Below, piece after piece: positions 36,897-46,203 of a DNA stretch of 64,000 bases; position 1 is the stretch's first letter, and every line of letters starts with the position of its first letter. Made by a program: the position numbers and the translations under genes. The notes under the pieces were generated by a model. That model saw only the letters and a list, made by a program, of their open reading frames with translations, was not told the origin of the DNA and searched no databases. Source of the DNA: Stenotrophomonas sp. ISL-67 (GTDB lineage: Bacteria; Pseudomonadota; Gammaproteobacteria; Xanthomonadales; Xanthomonadaceae); contig NZ_JAGGRL010000003.1 of NCBI RefSeq assembly GCF_018612915.1, positions 37,615 to 101,614 on the forward strand. The letters run 5' to 3'.

Positions 36897-37868
36897 TCAA
36901 GGTAACAGTGTTTCACTGCCGCAGTCGGCCTGCGGTTGCCAACCACTGTGCTGCAGCAGCGTAGTGGCATTCTCCGGCGTGACCTGGAGGATCTCGGCCA
37001 ACGCCCGGCGCTTGTCGTCCGCGCCGGCGTAGTAACTACTGACAATGCGGTAGCCGACCCAATAGCCCAGGTCGCCACGCCAGGCATCGTTGCCCAGGCC
37101 GTTGTAGAGCCAGCGCGAGGTGTCCTGCCCCTGCGCATCCGCGGCAAACGCACGCTCGATCAGGCACTCCTTTCCGCGCGCCCAATCGTGCAGGTGCACG
37201 TTGGTGACCTGTCCGGAGATCAGCTCGCCAAGGAACTCGGCACCGCCTTCGATCAACGTCTGGTACAGCAGCGTGGCGTCCGCCGGCGGCTGCACCGCCG
37301 CTCCCGGCTGTTGCACATGTGCGTATTCGTGCGCAATCAGGTGAAGGAAGCGGTCGCCAATGTCCGCCTGCAGCCAGTCGGCGCGGCACAAAGCCTCCAG
37401 GCCGACGATGACGCCGGCTGGCGATGTGGTGCCACCGCTGTTCCCGCGCCCAACGACGATGGTCACCGGGGGGAAGTTCGCCTGATCGTATAGTTCGCCC
37501 AGTTTCTGTAGCGATGTTGCCACGCGGTGCTCGATCTCAGGTAATGCGTGGGCACATTGGCGGGCGCGTTCGTACAGCCCGGGGTCGTCGGCAATTTTCC
37601 TGGCCAGTTTTTCGGCCGAGCCAATGCGGCTTTCCAGGAAATCATGCAGTGCCGGGCTACCCGGATCCAGATAGTCGGCCTGCAGGCGGCCGGCTGTAGG
37701 CGTACCATCGGCCGCGTCGAGAACCCGGAAGAAGCGGGTGGTGTCCTCAGTGAGCACCTGTGGCTGCGCGGTGGCAGTGTCGATTCCAGTGGCGCCCACT
37801 ACGAAAAGCACCACGGCCTGCAGCGCAGACATCGCAATTGTGCTTGCATTCGGAAACCTGGCCGGCAT
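36897..37868 (-). CDS. Exported DUF2268-like zinc protease
   Basis: About 323 residues from the ATG preceded by GGGAGGA (7 bases away); the frame opens six residues earlier. A hydrophobic signal ending near 'GIDTATAQP' suggests export. The zinc motif is 'LIAHEYAHVQQ', with a third ligand likely in 'LIEGGAEFLGELISG', the gluzincin arrangement of DUF2268 proteins. It lies next to another exported HEXXH protein on the same strand. Substrate unknown. Confidence 0.72.
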   Translation of the reverse strand: MPARFPNASTIAMSALQAVVLFVVGATGIDTATAQPQVLTEDTTRFFRVLDAADGTPTAGRLQADYLDPGSPALHDFLESRIGSAEKLARKIADDPGLYERARQCAHALPEIEHRVATSLQKLGELYDQANFPPVTIVVGRGNSGGTTSPAGVIVGLEALCRADWLQADIGDRFLHLIAHEYAHVQQPGAAVQPPADATLLYQTLIEGGAEFLGELISGQVTNVHLHDWARGKECLIERAFAADAQGQDTSRWLYNGLGNDAWRGDLGYWVGYRIVSSYYAGADDKRRALAEILQVTPENATTLLQHSGWQPQADCGSETLLP

Positions 37869-37921
37869 CGCGTGTTCCTCCCGCATGAAAGGCCCGGCGC
37901 TTCACCGGACGGTGTGGTCCC

Positions 37922-38632
37922 CTACGCATCCGTCTCGGCCCGGGCCTGGTCGGAGACGTAGGCATCCCACAGCGTGGGCAGGCCGTCGCCAGTATGCTGC
38001 TTCCACAACGCAGGCGTATAGCTGCCCTTGCGCAACGCCGCATCCAAGGCCTTCACCAGGCCCGGATGCCCGGCCTCGCTCCACTTCAGGAACGCACCGG
38101 TGACCCGGTAGCCGGTGTCTACCTTGTGCTCGGGCTTGACCTGCGTGGGCAGCGCCCAGCCGCCGGCAGCATTGTCGACACCGTACTGGTCGCGGGCATA
38201 GTCGGCGATGCCCTCCACCAGCCACGAAGGCGCCTGTTCGCTGGCGTAGCCCGGGTAGCCCTGCACGATATGCATGGCCTCGTGGGTCACCAGGTCGGTG
38301 TCGTTGGGGTGTTTTTCCAGCCAGCCCGGATTGATGGTGATGGTGGCCGACTTCTCCTTCTCACCGACGTAGGCAACGCCGTCGTAGGACGGGTCCATGA
38401 CGATGCGCACGCTGGACGGTGCCGAGGGATGGAAGTCCTTTCGTTCGCGCGGATACGTGGCGAAGAACGTGGCAATGATGCGGTCCCGCACGCCTGCCGC
38501 CGTTGAACCGCTCGCGTCCTGGTAGGTCAGGGTCACCCCATCGCGGGTCTGTTGGATCTCCGCAGCGTGGGCGGCGGGGAACGCGAGGGTCGCAGCGACA
38601 ACAGGGGCAAGCAGGCAACGGCGTAGACGCAT
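37922..38632 (-). CDS. Exported basic secretory protein (BSP)-like metalloprotease
   Basis: About 236 residues. Signal peptide 'LAPVVAATLAFPAAHA'. The domain is like plant BSP proteins: 'DRIIATFFATYPRERKDF', the zinc motif 'VTHEAMHIVQGY' and 'SWLVEGIADYARDQYG'. The start is the ATG of 'MRLRRCL', with GGAG about 10 bases before it; the longer frame has a poor N-terminus. Probably a periplasmic or secreted peptidase of unknown target. Confidence 0.8.
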   Translation of the reverse strand: MRLRRCLLAPVVAATLAFPAAHAAEIQQTRDGVTLTYQDASGSTAAGVRDRIIATFFATYPRERKDFHPSAPSSVRIVMDPSYDGVAYVGEKEKSATITINPGWLEKHPNDTDLVTHEAMHIVQGYPGYASEQAPSWLVEGIADYARDQYGVDNAAGGWALPTQVKPEHKVDTGYRVTGAFLKWSEAGHPGLVKALDAALRKGSYTPALWKQHTGDGLPTLWDAYVSDQARAETDA

Positions 38633-38747
38633 GTGTGGCACTCCAGGACGTGTTGGGGCAACGCGCAAGACGGCGGTGGTCGGGTCCGGCGACCGCGCTG
38701 ATCCTGCAACAGCGCCGCGGCCGGCCGCAAGTGCCATTTCGTTCGAT

Positions 38748-38809
38748 CTAAGCGCTTGGAAATGGTTTCATTTCAAATTATTGACAATCCATTTAGATCG
38801 ATCTAGAAA
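38748..38809 (+). promoter_or_regulatory. Promoter with palindromic operators before TonB receptor
   Basis: TTGACA (38781-38786), 17 bases, TAGAAA (38804-38809) make a sigma-70-like promoter. The perfect 12-bp palindrome TAGATCGATCTA (38794-38805) overlaps the spacer and -10. A second palindromic core, CTAAGCGCTTGG (38748-38759), of LacI-family type lies about 20 bases before the -35. This looks like repressor-controlled transcription of the receptor gene. Confidence 0.5.
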
Positions 38810-38902
38810 AGCTGCACCCCCACGCCTCACGGAACCCCCCGCATACCAAAACCCTCCTGTGCCGATCCGGCGCCGGGAGACCTCGTACTGGAGATCTGCA
38901 AG

Positions 38903-41647
38903 ATGAAGCGCACGTTGCTGTCGTTGCTGGTGTCATCCGTACTGCTACATCCCCTGGCCGCACAGGCACAGACGTCCCCGCCCGACAAGGACGGCGACGC
39001 GCCGACCACACGTCAGCTCGATACCGTGAATGTCACCGGCTCGCTGATCCCCCGCGCACAGATCGAAGGGCCTTCGCCGGTGACCACCATCACCGCCGAG
39101 CAGATCGAAGCGCAGGGTTTCACCACGGTCTTCGATGCGCTGCGCTCGTTGCCCATGGCCAACGGCTCCGTGCAGGACTCCCAGGGCACCGGTTTCTACA
39201 CCCCGGGCGCCAAGACAGTCAGCCTGTTCGGGCTGGACCCGAGCTACACGCTGACCCTGCTCAACGGGCGACCGCTCAACAGCTATCCGCTTGCCTATAA
39301 CGGCAATACCAGCATCGTGGATATCGCCAACATTCCGCTGGGCATGGTCGAACGCATCGACGTGCTCACCGGCGGGCAGTCATCGGTGTACGGGTCCTCG
39401 GCCGTGGCGGGCGTGATCAACATCGTGCTGAAGGACAAGGTGGAAGGCGCGCACTTCCGCTACCGCGCCGGCAGCTACAGTGATGGCGGCGGTTCCAGCC
39501 AGCGTTTCATCTTCAGCAACGGCCACTCCTTCGGCAACCTCGACCTCAGCTACGGGCTGGAGTACACCCGGCAGAAGCCGATCTTCGCTTCCGACCGCAG
39601 CTACATCGACAGCGTCAACGACAGCCCGACCGGACCGCAGGATCCCTCGCGCACCTTCCTGCGCATGCAGATGTCCCCCAGCGGCTACATCGACCCCGGC
39701 CAGGCCACCTGCGCGCCGCTTTCCTACCTGTTTGGTGGAAGCACCTCCTACGCGCATCGCGACGCGGCGGGCACCGGCTACTACTGCGGCAGCCCTGACA
39801 ATGTCGGCACCGCCACGCTCTACAACAGGAGCGAGGACGTCAACGCCACTACGTTCCTGCGCTACCACCTCAGCGAAACCACCGAACTGTACTCGGACAT
39901 CCTTTTCAGCTTCGGCCGGCCCACCTATTCCGGTGGCAGCCCGTTCTGGAACAAGACCTTCTACAACCAGACCACCGGCAACTACGAGCAGTGGCAGCGC
40001 ATCTACGCGCCCGAAGAAGTGGGCATGGACGCAAAGGACCAACGGGTCTATACCCGCTCGCTCAACATCACCGCCGGCGCGCGCGGCGGGCTGGGTGACA
40101 CCGGCTTCGACTACGACGTGTACGTGAACCGCTCCAGCACCGACGTCACCCGGAAATCCACCGATTTCCTCGCGCGCGGCGGTATCGATGACTACTATCT
40201 TGGTGCGCAGCAGGGCATGTACAACGGCTACGAAGCGTATGCGCCGAACCTGGACATGCTGTACCAGCCCCTGACCCGGCAGCAATACGACCAGTTCAGC
40301 GGTACCAATCGCGCGGAATCCTCCGCGTCCCGAACAGGCGTGACCGCGCTGGTAACCAACACGTCGTTGTTCGGCCTGCCCGCCGGTGACGTCGGTTTTG
40401 CGATGATCGTGCAGGGCACCCGCGAGAAGTTCTTCAACCAGTCGGCCGATCCCAATGCCGCCGAGCTGTTCCGCGGCCAGACCGCAGGCACCTCGGCAGA
40501 AGGCCAGCGTGACCTGTATGCGGTAGGCGCGGAACTGCAGGTGCCGATCTTCGACACTTTCAGTGCCAACCTGTCCGGGCGCTATGACAAGTACTCGCTC
40601 CAGGGCGGCGGCGGAAACGGAAAAGCCACCTGGAAGCTTGGCCTGGAATACCGCCCGGTGGAGTCGTTGCTGTTGCGTGGCAGCTATGCAACCGCGTTCC
40701 GATCGCCCGACATGTTCTATCTGTATTCGCGCGAGAGCAGCGGGTATACCACCAACGTGGACACCTTCCTGTGCCGGCAGGCCGGATACACCTCGGAGAA
40801 CTTCGATGCGTGCCCGCAGTCGTCGCTGCAGGTGCTGTCCTCCAGTACCGGAAACCGCGACCTGAAGGACATCACGGCCGAAACCTTCACCTATGGCTTC
40901 GTCTGGTCGGCGCTGGACAACGCCCTGAATCTCTCGGTCGACTACAACTCGGTGAAGATCGAAAACGAAGTCTCCATCCTGGGCACTGACAGCATCCTCA
41001 CCACCGAGGCGAACTGCCGCCTGGGGCGGTCGGAGAATGGCGACGTGGCGTTCGATATCAACTCGCCTACCTGCCAGCAGATCCTCGCCCAGGTGCAGCG
41101 CCTGCCTGGCACCGATCCGCTCAATCCCAACGGCGTATCCAAGGTCTTCTCCTATCCGATCAACCTGGCCAAGCAGCGCCAGACCGGCATCCAGGCGTCG
41201 GGCGACTACCGCTGGAACGCCGGGCGTGCGGGCGATTTCGCGGTGAACGCCGGCTACTACCGGCCGCTGAAGCACGAGCTTCAGCAGCAGGAAGGTGACC
41301 CGGTGTACGACATGCTGTGCTGTGCCAATTCCAACGAGCTGCACTACCGCGCCACGCTGGGCGTGAACTGGAACATCGGTGCCTTCAGTACCAACGTATT
41401 CGGCGTCCGCAACGCCCAGACCTGGAATGCCACCGGCGAGGAACGAAACATCGGGCCCTGGACGACCTGGAATGCGACGGTCAACTACCGCATCAACAAG
41501 CTCGCGAGCGTACTGTTGACCGCCAACAACCTGACCAACGAACGTCCGCCGGTAGACAGCACCAACGGCAACTGGCCGTACTACGACCAGGGTGTGTACA
41601 ACGCCTTCGGCCGTTCGATGTTTGTCGAGTTGTCGTTGGACTGGTAG
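38903..41647 (+). CDS. TonB-dependent receptor
   Basis: 914 residues: signal peptide 'LLVSSVLLHPLAAQAQ', plug 'VNVTGSLIPRAQIEGPSPV' with 'SVYGSSAVAGVINIVLK', and a beta-barrel ending 'RSMFVELSLDW'. The ligand cannot be read from sequence; the palindromic upstream operators suggest induction by a carbohydrate or other small ligand. It is followed by a hairpin and an asparagine-synthetase-like gene on the same strand. Confidence 0.92.
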   Translation: MKRTLLSLLVSSVLLHPLAAQAQTSPPDKDGDAPTTRQLDTVNVTGSLIPRAQIEGPSPVTTITAEQIEAQGFTTVFDALRSLPMANGSVQDSQGTGFYTPGAKTVSLFGLDPSYTLTLLNGRPLNSYPLAYNGNTSIVDIANIPLGMVERIDVLTGGQSSVYGSSAVAGVINIVLKDKVEGAHFRYRAGSYSDGGGSSQRFIFSNGHSFGNLDLSYGLEYTRQKPIFASDRSYIDSVNDSPTGPQDPSRTFLRMQMSPSGYIDPGQATCAPLSYLFGGSTSYAHRDAAGTGYYCGSPDNVGTATLYNRSEDVNATTFLRYHLSETTELYSDILFSFGRPTYSGGSPFWNKTFYNQTTGNYEQWQRIYAPEEVGMDAKDQRVYTRSLNITAGARGGLGDTGFDYDVYVNRSSTDVTRKSTDFLARGGIDDYYLGAQQGMYNGYEAYAPNLDMLYQPLTRQQYDQFSGTNRAESSASRTGVTALVTNTSLFGLPAGDVGFAMIVQGTREKFFNQSADPNAAELFRGQTAGTSAEGQRDLYAVGAELQVPIFDTFSANLSGRYDKYSLQGGGGNGKATWKLGLEYRPVESLLLRGSYATAFRSPDMFYLYSRESSGYTTNVDTFLCRQAGYTSENFDACPQSSLQVLSSSTGNRDLKDITAETFTYGFVWSALDNALNLSVDYNSVKIENEVSILGTDSILTTEANCRLGRSENGDVAFDINSPTCQQILAQVQRLPGTDPLNPNGVSKVFSYPINLAKQRQTGIQASGDYRWNAGRAGDFAVNAGYYRPLKHELQQQEGDPVYDMLCCANSNELHYRATLGVNWNIGAFSTNVFGVRNAQTWNATGEERNIGPWTTWNATVNYRINKLASVLLTANNLTNERPPVDSTNGNWPYYDQGVYNAFGRSMFVELSLDW

Positions 41648-41790
41648 GTCGATTCCCAAACGACCGCCGACAGTAGTCCAACACCCGGTAACGCATGACC
41701 GGTAACGCAGGAGGGTCCCCCCCAGCTGAATGTCCGCACCATTGCAAAGGCTGCTTTGAAACTACTTGCATGGCGAAGCGTCAGGCTGCG

Positions 41791-41827
41791 CCGCACCCTG
41801 CAGCTGTTGGAATGCTGCAGGGTGCGG
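41791..41827. terminator. Perfect 14-bp hairpin after TonB receptor
   Basis: CCGCACCCTGCAGC and GCTGCAGGGTGCGG pair around a 9-base loop. There is no T run, so it may be a Rho-type stop, an RNA-stabilising hairpin or a repeat. A 29-codon frame (41770-41859) runs across it. Confidence 0.5.
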
Positions 41828-41883
41828 TGTTCCCGATAGTGCCGCCAGGTGTCGCCTGATGCGGCTGTAGCAGCTTTGATCGG

Positions 41884-43761
41884 GTGGACCAGCAGGTGTC
41901 AGCAATTGCAGGAAGTTGGATCGTCCACAGGGATGTATGCAGCAACGAATTGAGTACCACGGCAAGGCGCCTGGCCCACTCCCTTGGCCACCGTGGTCGG
42001 CATGTGGCCGTGTCGGAACGACCAGGCACGGGCCTGGTGCTGGCCGCCGTCTCGGCGCTTGATGAACGAAACAGCCTGGCCTTCAGTGCGGATGGCCGAT
42101 ACATCGTGGCCACCAGCGGCTCAAGTGGCGCAGGGGGTCCAACGTCCGTCTCGCAGGTCATCGCCAACCTGCTTCCGGTGGTGGGCGTCGACGGGGTGCT
42201 TTGCCGGATGGTGGATCCGGTGAGCGTGGTCATCTGGGATGAACATGAGCGGACACTGACCCTCGCCCGGGATCGCATGGGGCAGGCCGACATCTACTTC
42301 ATGTGCGGCCCCTTCGGCCTGGTCTTCTCATCGGAGCTGAAGACGCTCAGGCAGGAAGCCGGTGGGCCACCGGATGTTGATCCGCAGGCGATATCCCAGT
42401 TGTTTCGCTACGGGTACATACCGGCACCGCTGACGTCCTACCGTGGAATCTACAAATTACCCGCCGGTACCATGCGGGTGTTCCACCTTCCGGATGTGCA
42501 TGGCGGGTACCACGGCGGGGAAGCGGCTGGGCGGCTCACCCCGCATTGGAGCCTCAAGGAAGAAGCGGAAGCACAGATGGCGTCGCGCGAGCCATGCGGC
42601 ATTGATCGTTCCGTGGAAAGGGTGGTCGCCAGCCTGGAACGCGCGATCTGCACGGCACGCACGGGCAGCACGGCCACCTTGCTGTCCGGTGGTGTTGATT
42701 CCAGTCTGGTCACCGCGTTGCTGCAGCGACACAGCGAAGGCCCCGTGGAGACGATCTCCGTCGGCTTTGACGATCCTGGCCATGACGAATCCGAATGGGC
42801 CGCGGCTGTTGCCCATCTGCTCGGCGCCCGCAACACGCGCCTGGTCATGGAAGACGCAAATGCCATCCGGCTGGTTGAAAGGATGCCGCGCGTGTTCTGC
42901 GAACCCTATGCCGACTCGTCCGCGATTCCAACGCTGCTCGCGGCAGAGGCGGCAGGCGCGAGGTGCAGCACGATCCTCACTGGCGACGGCGGCGATGAGC
43001 TCTTCTTTGGCCACGCGTCGTATGTGAAGTCGCTGCGCAACTTTGGTCTGGTCCGGCATGTACCGCTCGGGCTGCGCCGGGCGTGCGGAGCCTACGCCTT
43101 CCGTTCGCCGGAACGGGCGCGGTTGGGCGGCATTCCGGCGCTGATGTCGGAAGCGAAGTCCAGATCACTCGCCGAAACCTACCTGGCACGCGTTTCGCGA
43201 TGGCGTGATCCGTCGCGTGCACTGAAGTCCGCGAACGAACCCGTACCCCCGTTCCTGGATGCTGCCCGGCACCCCGCCGGTGGACACCAGGGTGAGCTGC
43301 TGCTCTACCTTGATCAGACAAACGAGCTCAGCGAAGGGCTGATGACCAAGTCCGACCGGGCGTTTGGCGCGTTCGGCGTGCAGGCCAGAAGTCCCTTCCT
43401 CGACCCCGGGGTGGTCTCGCTGGCGTGGGGTACCCCGTTCGAGAACAAGCTCCGGGAAGGCGAGACCAAGGTCGTGCTCAAGCGGGCCCTGGAACGCTTC
43501 CTGCCGGAGCACCATGCCCGGCGTCCAAAGAAGGGTTTCGGCGCACCCGTTGCGCGTTGGCTCAATGGGCCACTGCGCGACTGGGCCGAGGACCTGCTTG
43601 ACCCGATTGCCATGCGGAACCGCGGCATTCTCGACGAACAGGTTGTTTCTACCCTCTGGACATCGTTCCTCAACGGCAACAGGAAGTACCACACCCACCT
43701 CTGGCCGGTATTGATGTTCCAGGCGTGGGATCGGGAATGGAACCGGACAAATGCCCCATGA
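41884..43761 (+). CDS. Asparagine synthetase-like amidotransferase without the glutaminase Cys
   Basis: 625 residues from GTG (another GTG is four codons in and would give MSAIAGSW). It is an AsnB/lasso-cyclase-like protein. The N-terminal Ntn domain aligns by eye as 'SAIAGSW' where active enzymes have CGIAG, so the catalytic Cys is replaced by Ser. The C-terminal ATP-pyrophosphatase is intact: 'TLLSGGVDSSLVTALL' and 'LTGDGGDELFFGH', ending with 'RRPKKGFGAPVARWL'. It could make an amide bond using ammonia or an amine. No lasso leader-binding or protease genes are beside it. Confidence 0.8.
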   Translation: MDQQVSAIAGSWIVHRDVCSNELSTTARRLAHSLGHRGRHVAVSERPGTGLVLAAVSALDERNSLAFSADGRYIVATSGSSGAGGPTSVSQVIANLLPVVGVDGVLCRMVDPVSVVIWDEHERTLTLARDRMGQADIYFMCGPFGLVFSSELKTLRQEAGGPPDVDPQAISQLFRYGYIPAPLTSYRGIYKLPAGTMRVFHLPDVHGGYHGGEAAGRLTPHWSLKEEAEAQMASREPCGIDRSVERVVASLERAICTARTGSTATLLSGGVDSSLVTALLQRHSEGPVETISVGFDDPGHDESEWAAAVAHLLGARNTRLVMEDANAIRLVERMPRVFCEPYADSSAIPTLLAAEAAGARCSTILTGDGGDELFFGHASYVKSLRNFGLVRHVPLGLRRACGAYAFRSPERARLGGIPALMSEAKSRSLAETYLARVSRWRDPSRALKSANEPVPPFLDAARHPAGGHQGELLLYLDQTNELSEGLMTKSDRAFGAFGVQARSPFLDPGVVSLAWGTPFENKLREGETKVVLKRALERFLPEHHARRPKKGFGAPVARWLNGPLRDWAEDLLDPIAMRNRGILDEQVVSTLWTSFLNGNRKYHTHLWPVLMFQAWDREWNRTNAP

Positions 43762-43951
43762 GCGAGGCAAGCGCGGCGAAGGCCAGAAGGCCGCGGTGGT
43801 CGCCAAGGTGGTCCTTGGCAGGACTGTGCCGGACGGTCCACAGCCGGTTCAGGAAAATGCCGGGTCTCAACGAGGGGTTTGTCATCAAGGATTGATGCCG
43901 GGACAGCCGGGCGATGGTCCAGCTCAGGCCCGTCATGCCGCTGACGGCGAA

Positions 43952-45250
43952 TCAGCCCGCCCCACCACGGTCGACCTGCCGGTAGCCGATGGCCTCAGCC
44001 AGATGCGCGGTAGTGATCTGGTCGCAACTGGCCAGATCCGCCACCGTGCGTGCCATACGCAGGATGCGGTGCATCGAGCGAGCTGAGAGCTGTAGTTGTT
44101 CCACGGCTGCTTCCAGCAGCTGCTGGTCTTTGGATTCAAGCTGGCAGTGCGCGTCCAGCTCGGAGGGCAGGAGTTGCGCGTTAGGCTTGCCGCTGCGCTG
44201 CAGCTGGATGGTGCGCGCAGCGACCACTCGGCTTCGCACGCTGGCGCTGTCTTCGCCACAAGGGGCATCGCTGCGCAATTCGCGCGGCTCCAGCCGCGGC
44301 ACCTGCACGTGCAGGTCGATGCGGTCCAGCAGGGGCCCGGAAATGCGACCGCGATAGCGCTGGATGGATTCGCTGCTGCAGCGGCAGCGACCGCTTCGGT
44401 CGCCGGCCCAACCGCAGGGGCAGGGATTCATGGCCGCCACCAGCTGGAAGCGTGAGGGGAACGCGTGGGTGCGTGCGGCGCGGGCCACCATCACCGTGCC
44501 GGATTCCAGCGGCTCACGCAGGACCTCCAGCGTGTGTCGACTCCATTCGGGCAGTTCGTCGAGGAACAGCACGCCGTTGTGGGCGAGCGATATCTCACCC
44601 GGACGTGGATGCGTCCCGCCACCGACCAGTGCGACCGCGCTGGCCGTGTGGTGGGGCGCGCGGTAGGGGCGATGGCGCCAGCGCGCGGTGTCGATGCCCG
44701 CGCCGCTGCAGGAGGCGATGGTGGCGGTTTCCAGGGCCTCGGCCTCGGTGGCGTCGGGCAGGACGCCGGGCAGGCGAGACGCCAGCAGGGTCTTGTCGCA
44801 GCCGGGCGTTCCCAGAAGCAGCAGGTGGTGCCCGCCAGCGGCAGCCACTTCGAGCGCGCGGCGCGCCTGCTGCTGACCGCGCACATCGCGCAGGTCCGGC
44901 ACCGCCAATGGGGTGGCCGGCGCAGGCATGGCGCGCGGCAGCGTTCGCCCTTGCAGCGCGCTGCACACGTCCAGCAGGGTTCGCGCCACGCGCACGTCCG
45001 CGTGCCGGGCCAGCGCAGCTTCGGCGCCGTTGCTGGCCGCCACCACCAGCGTGCGGCCTTGTTCGGCGGCGGCGATAGCGGCAGGCAGGGCGCCGTCGAC
45101 GCCGCGCAGCTCACCGGTGAGCGCCAGTTCGCCGAGGAATTCATAGCCGGCCAGCAGCTGCCGGTCGATCTGGTCGCTGGCGGCCAGGATTCCCAGGGCA
45201 ATGGCGAGATCAAAACGCCCGTCTACCTGCAACAACATCAGTGAGGACAC
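43952..45250 (-). pseudogene. comM: comM (Mg-chelatase-like AAA ATPase), 5' end lost to island insertion
   Basis: ComM/YifB helicase for branch migration in natural transformation, normally about 500 residues. Here only 'GRFDLAIALGILAAS' onward is native, about 425 residues; roughly the first 76 codons are missing. The first ten residues of the open frame ('MSSLMLLQVD') come from the joined DNA. Walker A reads 'GTPGCDKT', with Asp where Gly before Lys is invariant, a second sign of decay. The break is near 45222, where island DNA starts. Confidence 0.85.
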
Positions 45251-45298
45251 TCGGCTAGAGTCTGTAGATAAGGGAGCGACGCGTCAATAAGAGTGTCC
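45245..45298. repeat. Inverted repeat at the island's left end
   Basis: GGACACTC (45245-45252) and its complement GAGTGTCC (45291-45298) lie 38 bases apart, about 20 bases inside the comM break. They are placed as recombinase-binding repeats at an element end would be. Confidence 0.4.
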
Positions 45299-45852
45299 AT
45301 GGTAGCGGCAGGTGTCATGGACATCGAAAGCGCCGGCGTCATCCGACGGACCGGAGCTTGAGATTCTACGTAGTATGTTTCTCGACCTATCGTGCAGCCG
45401 CGGGCGATTGAACGGTGCAACCACTCGGGAGCAGCCCTCGCCGGGCGGTGGGCTTTAGGCCTTAGGTGTTGCAGCCGATGCGTTGTCCCGCAGCGGCTTC
45501 AGTTCGTAGAGGGGCTATTGCCGTGCAGGCTTTGCTTTGTCGGACGGGGGTGACCGGTGGCCACTGGACCGCGGCGGCGTGCTGTGCGATCTTCTGGGAC
45601 GTGGGTCACATATTTGGCCCCGAGTTGGCAGCGCTGTGGGTTGTCTGCCTTGCGGATGGATAGCAGCTTCACCGGTGAATGCTAAGGGGGATTTTCGAAG
45701 GCGCCGCTAACCCTGCCTCGTTTGCCATGGAGGCTGTATGGCACCTACGCGGCTGCCTGTGATCGGGTGTTGTTTCAAAATTCGTACGTGGCGCCTAGGG
45801 CTCACCGAAGCGTGGCAGTTTCAACATCGTTTACTAGGGATAGGAGACGGAA
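45251..45852. other. Non-coding left end of island
   Basis: About 600 bases without a convincing gene. It holds the terminal inverted repeat and then the leader of the QueC-like operon. The likely ribosome site GGATAGGAGACGG precedes the ATG at 45853. A small open frame (45466-45663) lacks protein character. No clear promoter hexamers are seen. Confidence 0.4.
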
Positions 45853-46173
45853 ATGTCTGGATCTGGTGGTGGTAGTTTTGCGGGTGGCGGGGCTCAGGAG
45901 ATTTCCTGTGGTCGTCTCTCTTTTGAGACCCAGCTGAGTTCTCCCAAGCCTGCAGTCGTGGCTGGAATCAACGTGGGCGACGTTTTGTCGGTTGCCATCG
46001 AGCAGCAAGTGGCTGCTCAGGTAGTGGTGATCAAGCACGGCAATCAAGTGGCCGGAGGTATTACCTCTCCCAAGATGTCCCGTCTGCTCGAGTGCATCCG
46101 GCAGGGAACCCAGTACCAGGCCACGGTACTTAGCAAGGCCGGCGGCCAGGTAACCATACGCATCTCGCCTTGA
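45853..46173 (+). CDS. Small protein with Gly-rich N-terminus and predicted beta-barrel domain
   Basis: 106 residues, not matched to a named family. The N-terminus 'MSGSGGGSFAGGG' is a flexible Gly/Ser tail. Residues about 30-105 look like a small all-beta domain ('VVAGINVGDVLSVAIEQQ', 'YQATVLSKAGGQVTIRI'). AGGAG precedes the ATG. It is the first gene of the operon, 30 bases before the PfkB-NDT gene. A free Gly-rich tail beside a QueC-like enzyme suggests a substrate for modification or conjugation; this is inference. Confidence 0.75.
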   Translation: MSGSGGGSFAGGGAQEISCGRLSFETQLSSPKPAVVAGINVGDVLSVAIEQQVAAQVVVIKHGNQVAGGITSPKMSRLLECIRQGTQYQATVLSKAGGQVTIRISP

Positions 46174-46203
46174 GACGCTAGGCAACGACTGGGGAATAAA
46201 TGG

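Noticed and set aside
41884..43761. Lasso peptide cluster
   Set aside because: No leader-binding PqqD-like protein, no transglutaminase-like protease and no convincing precursor.
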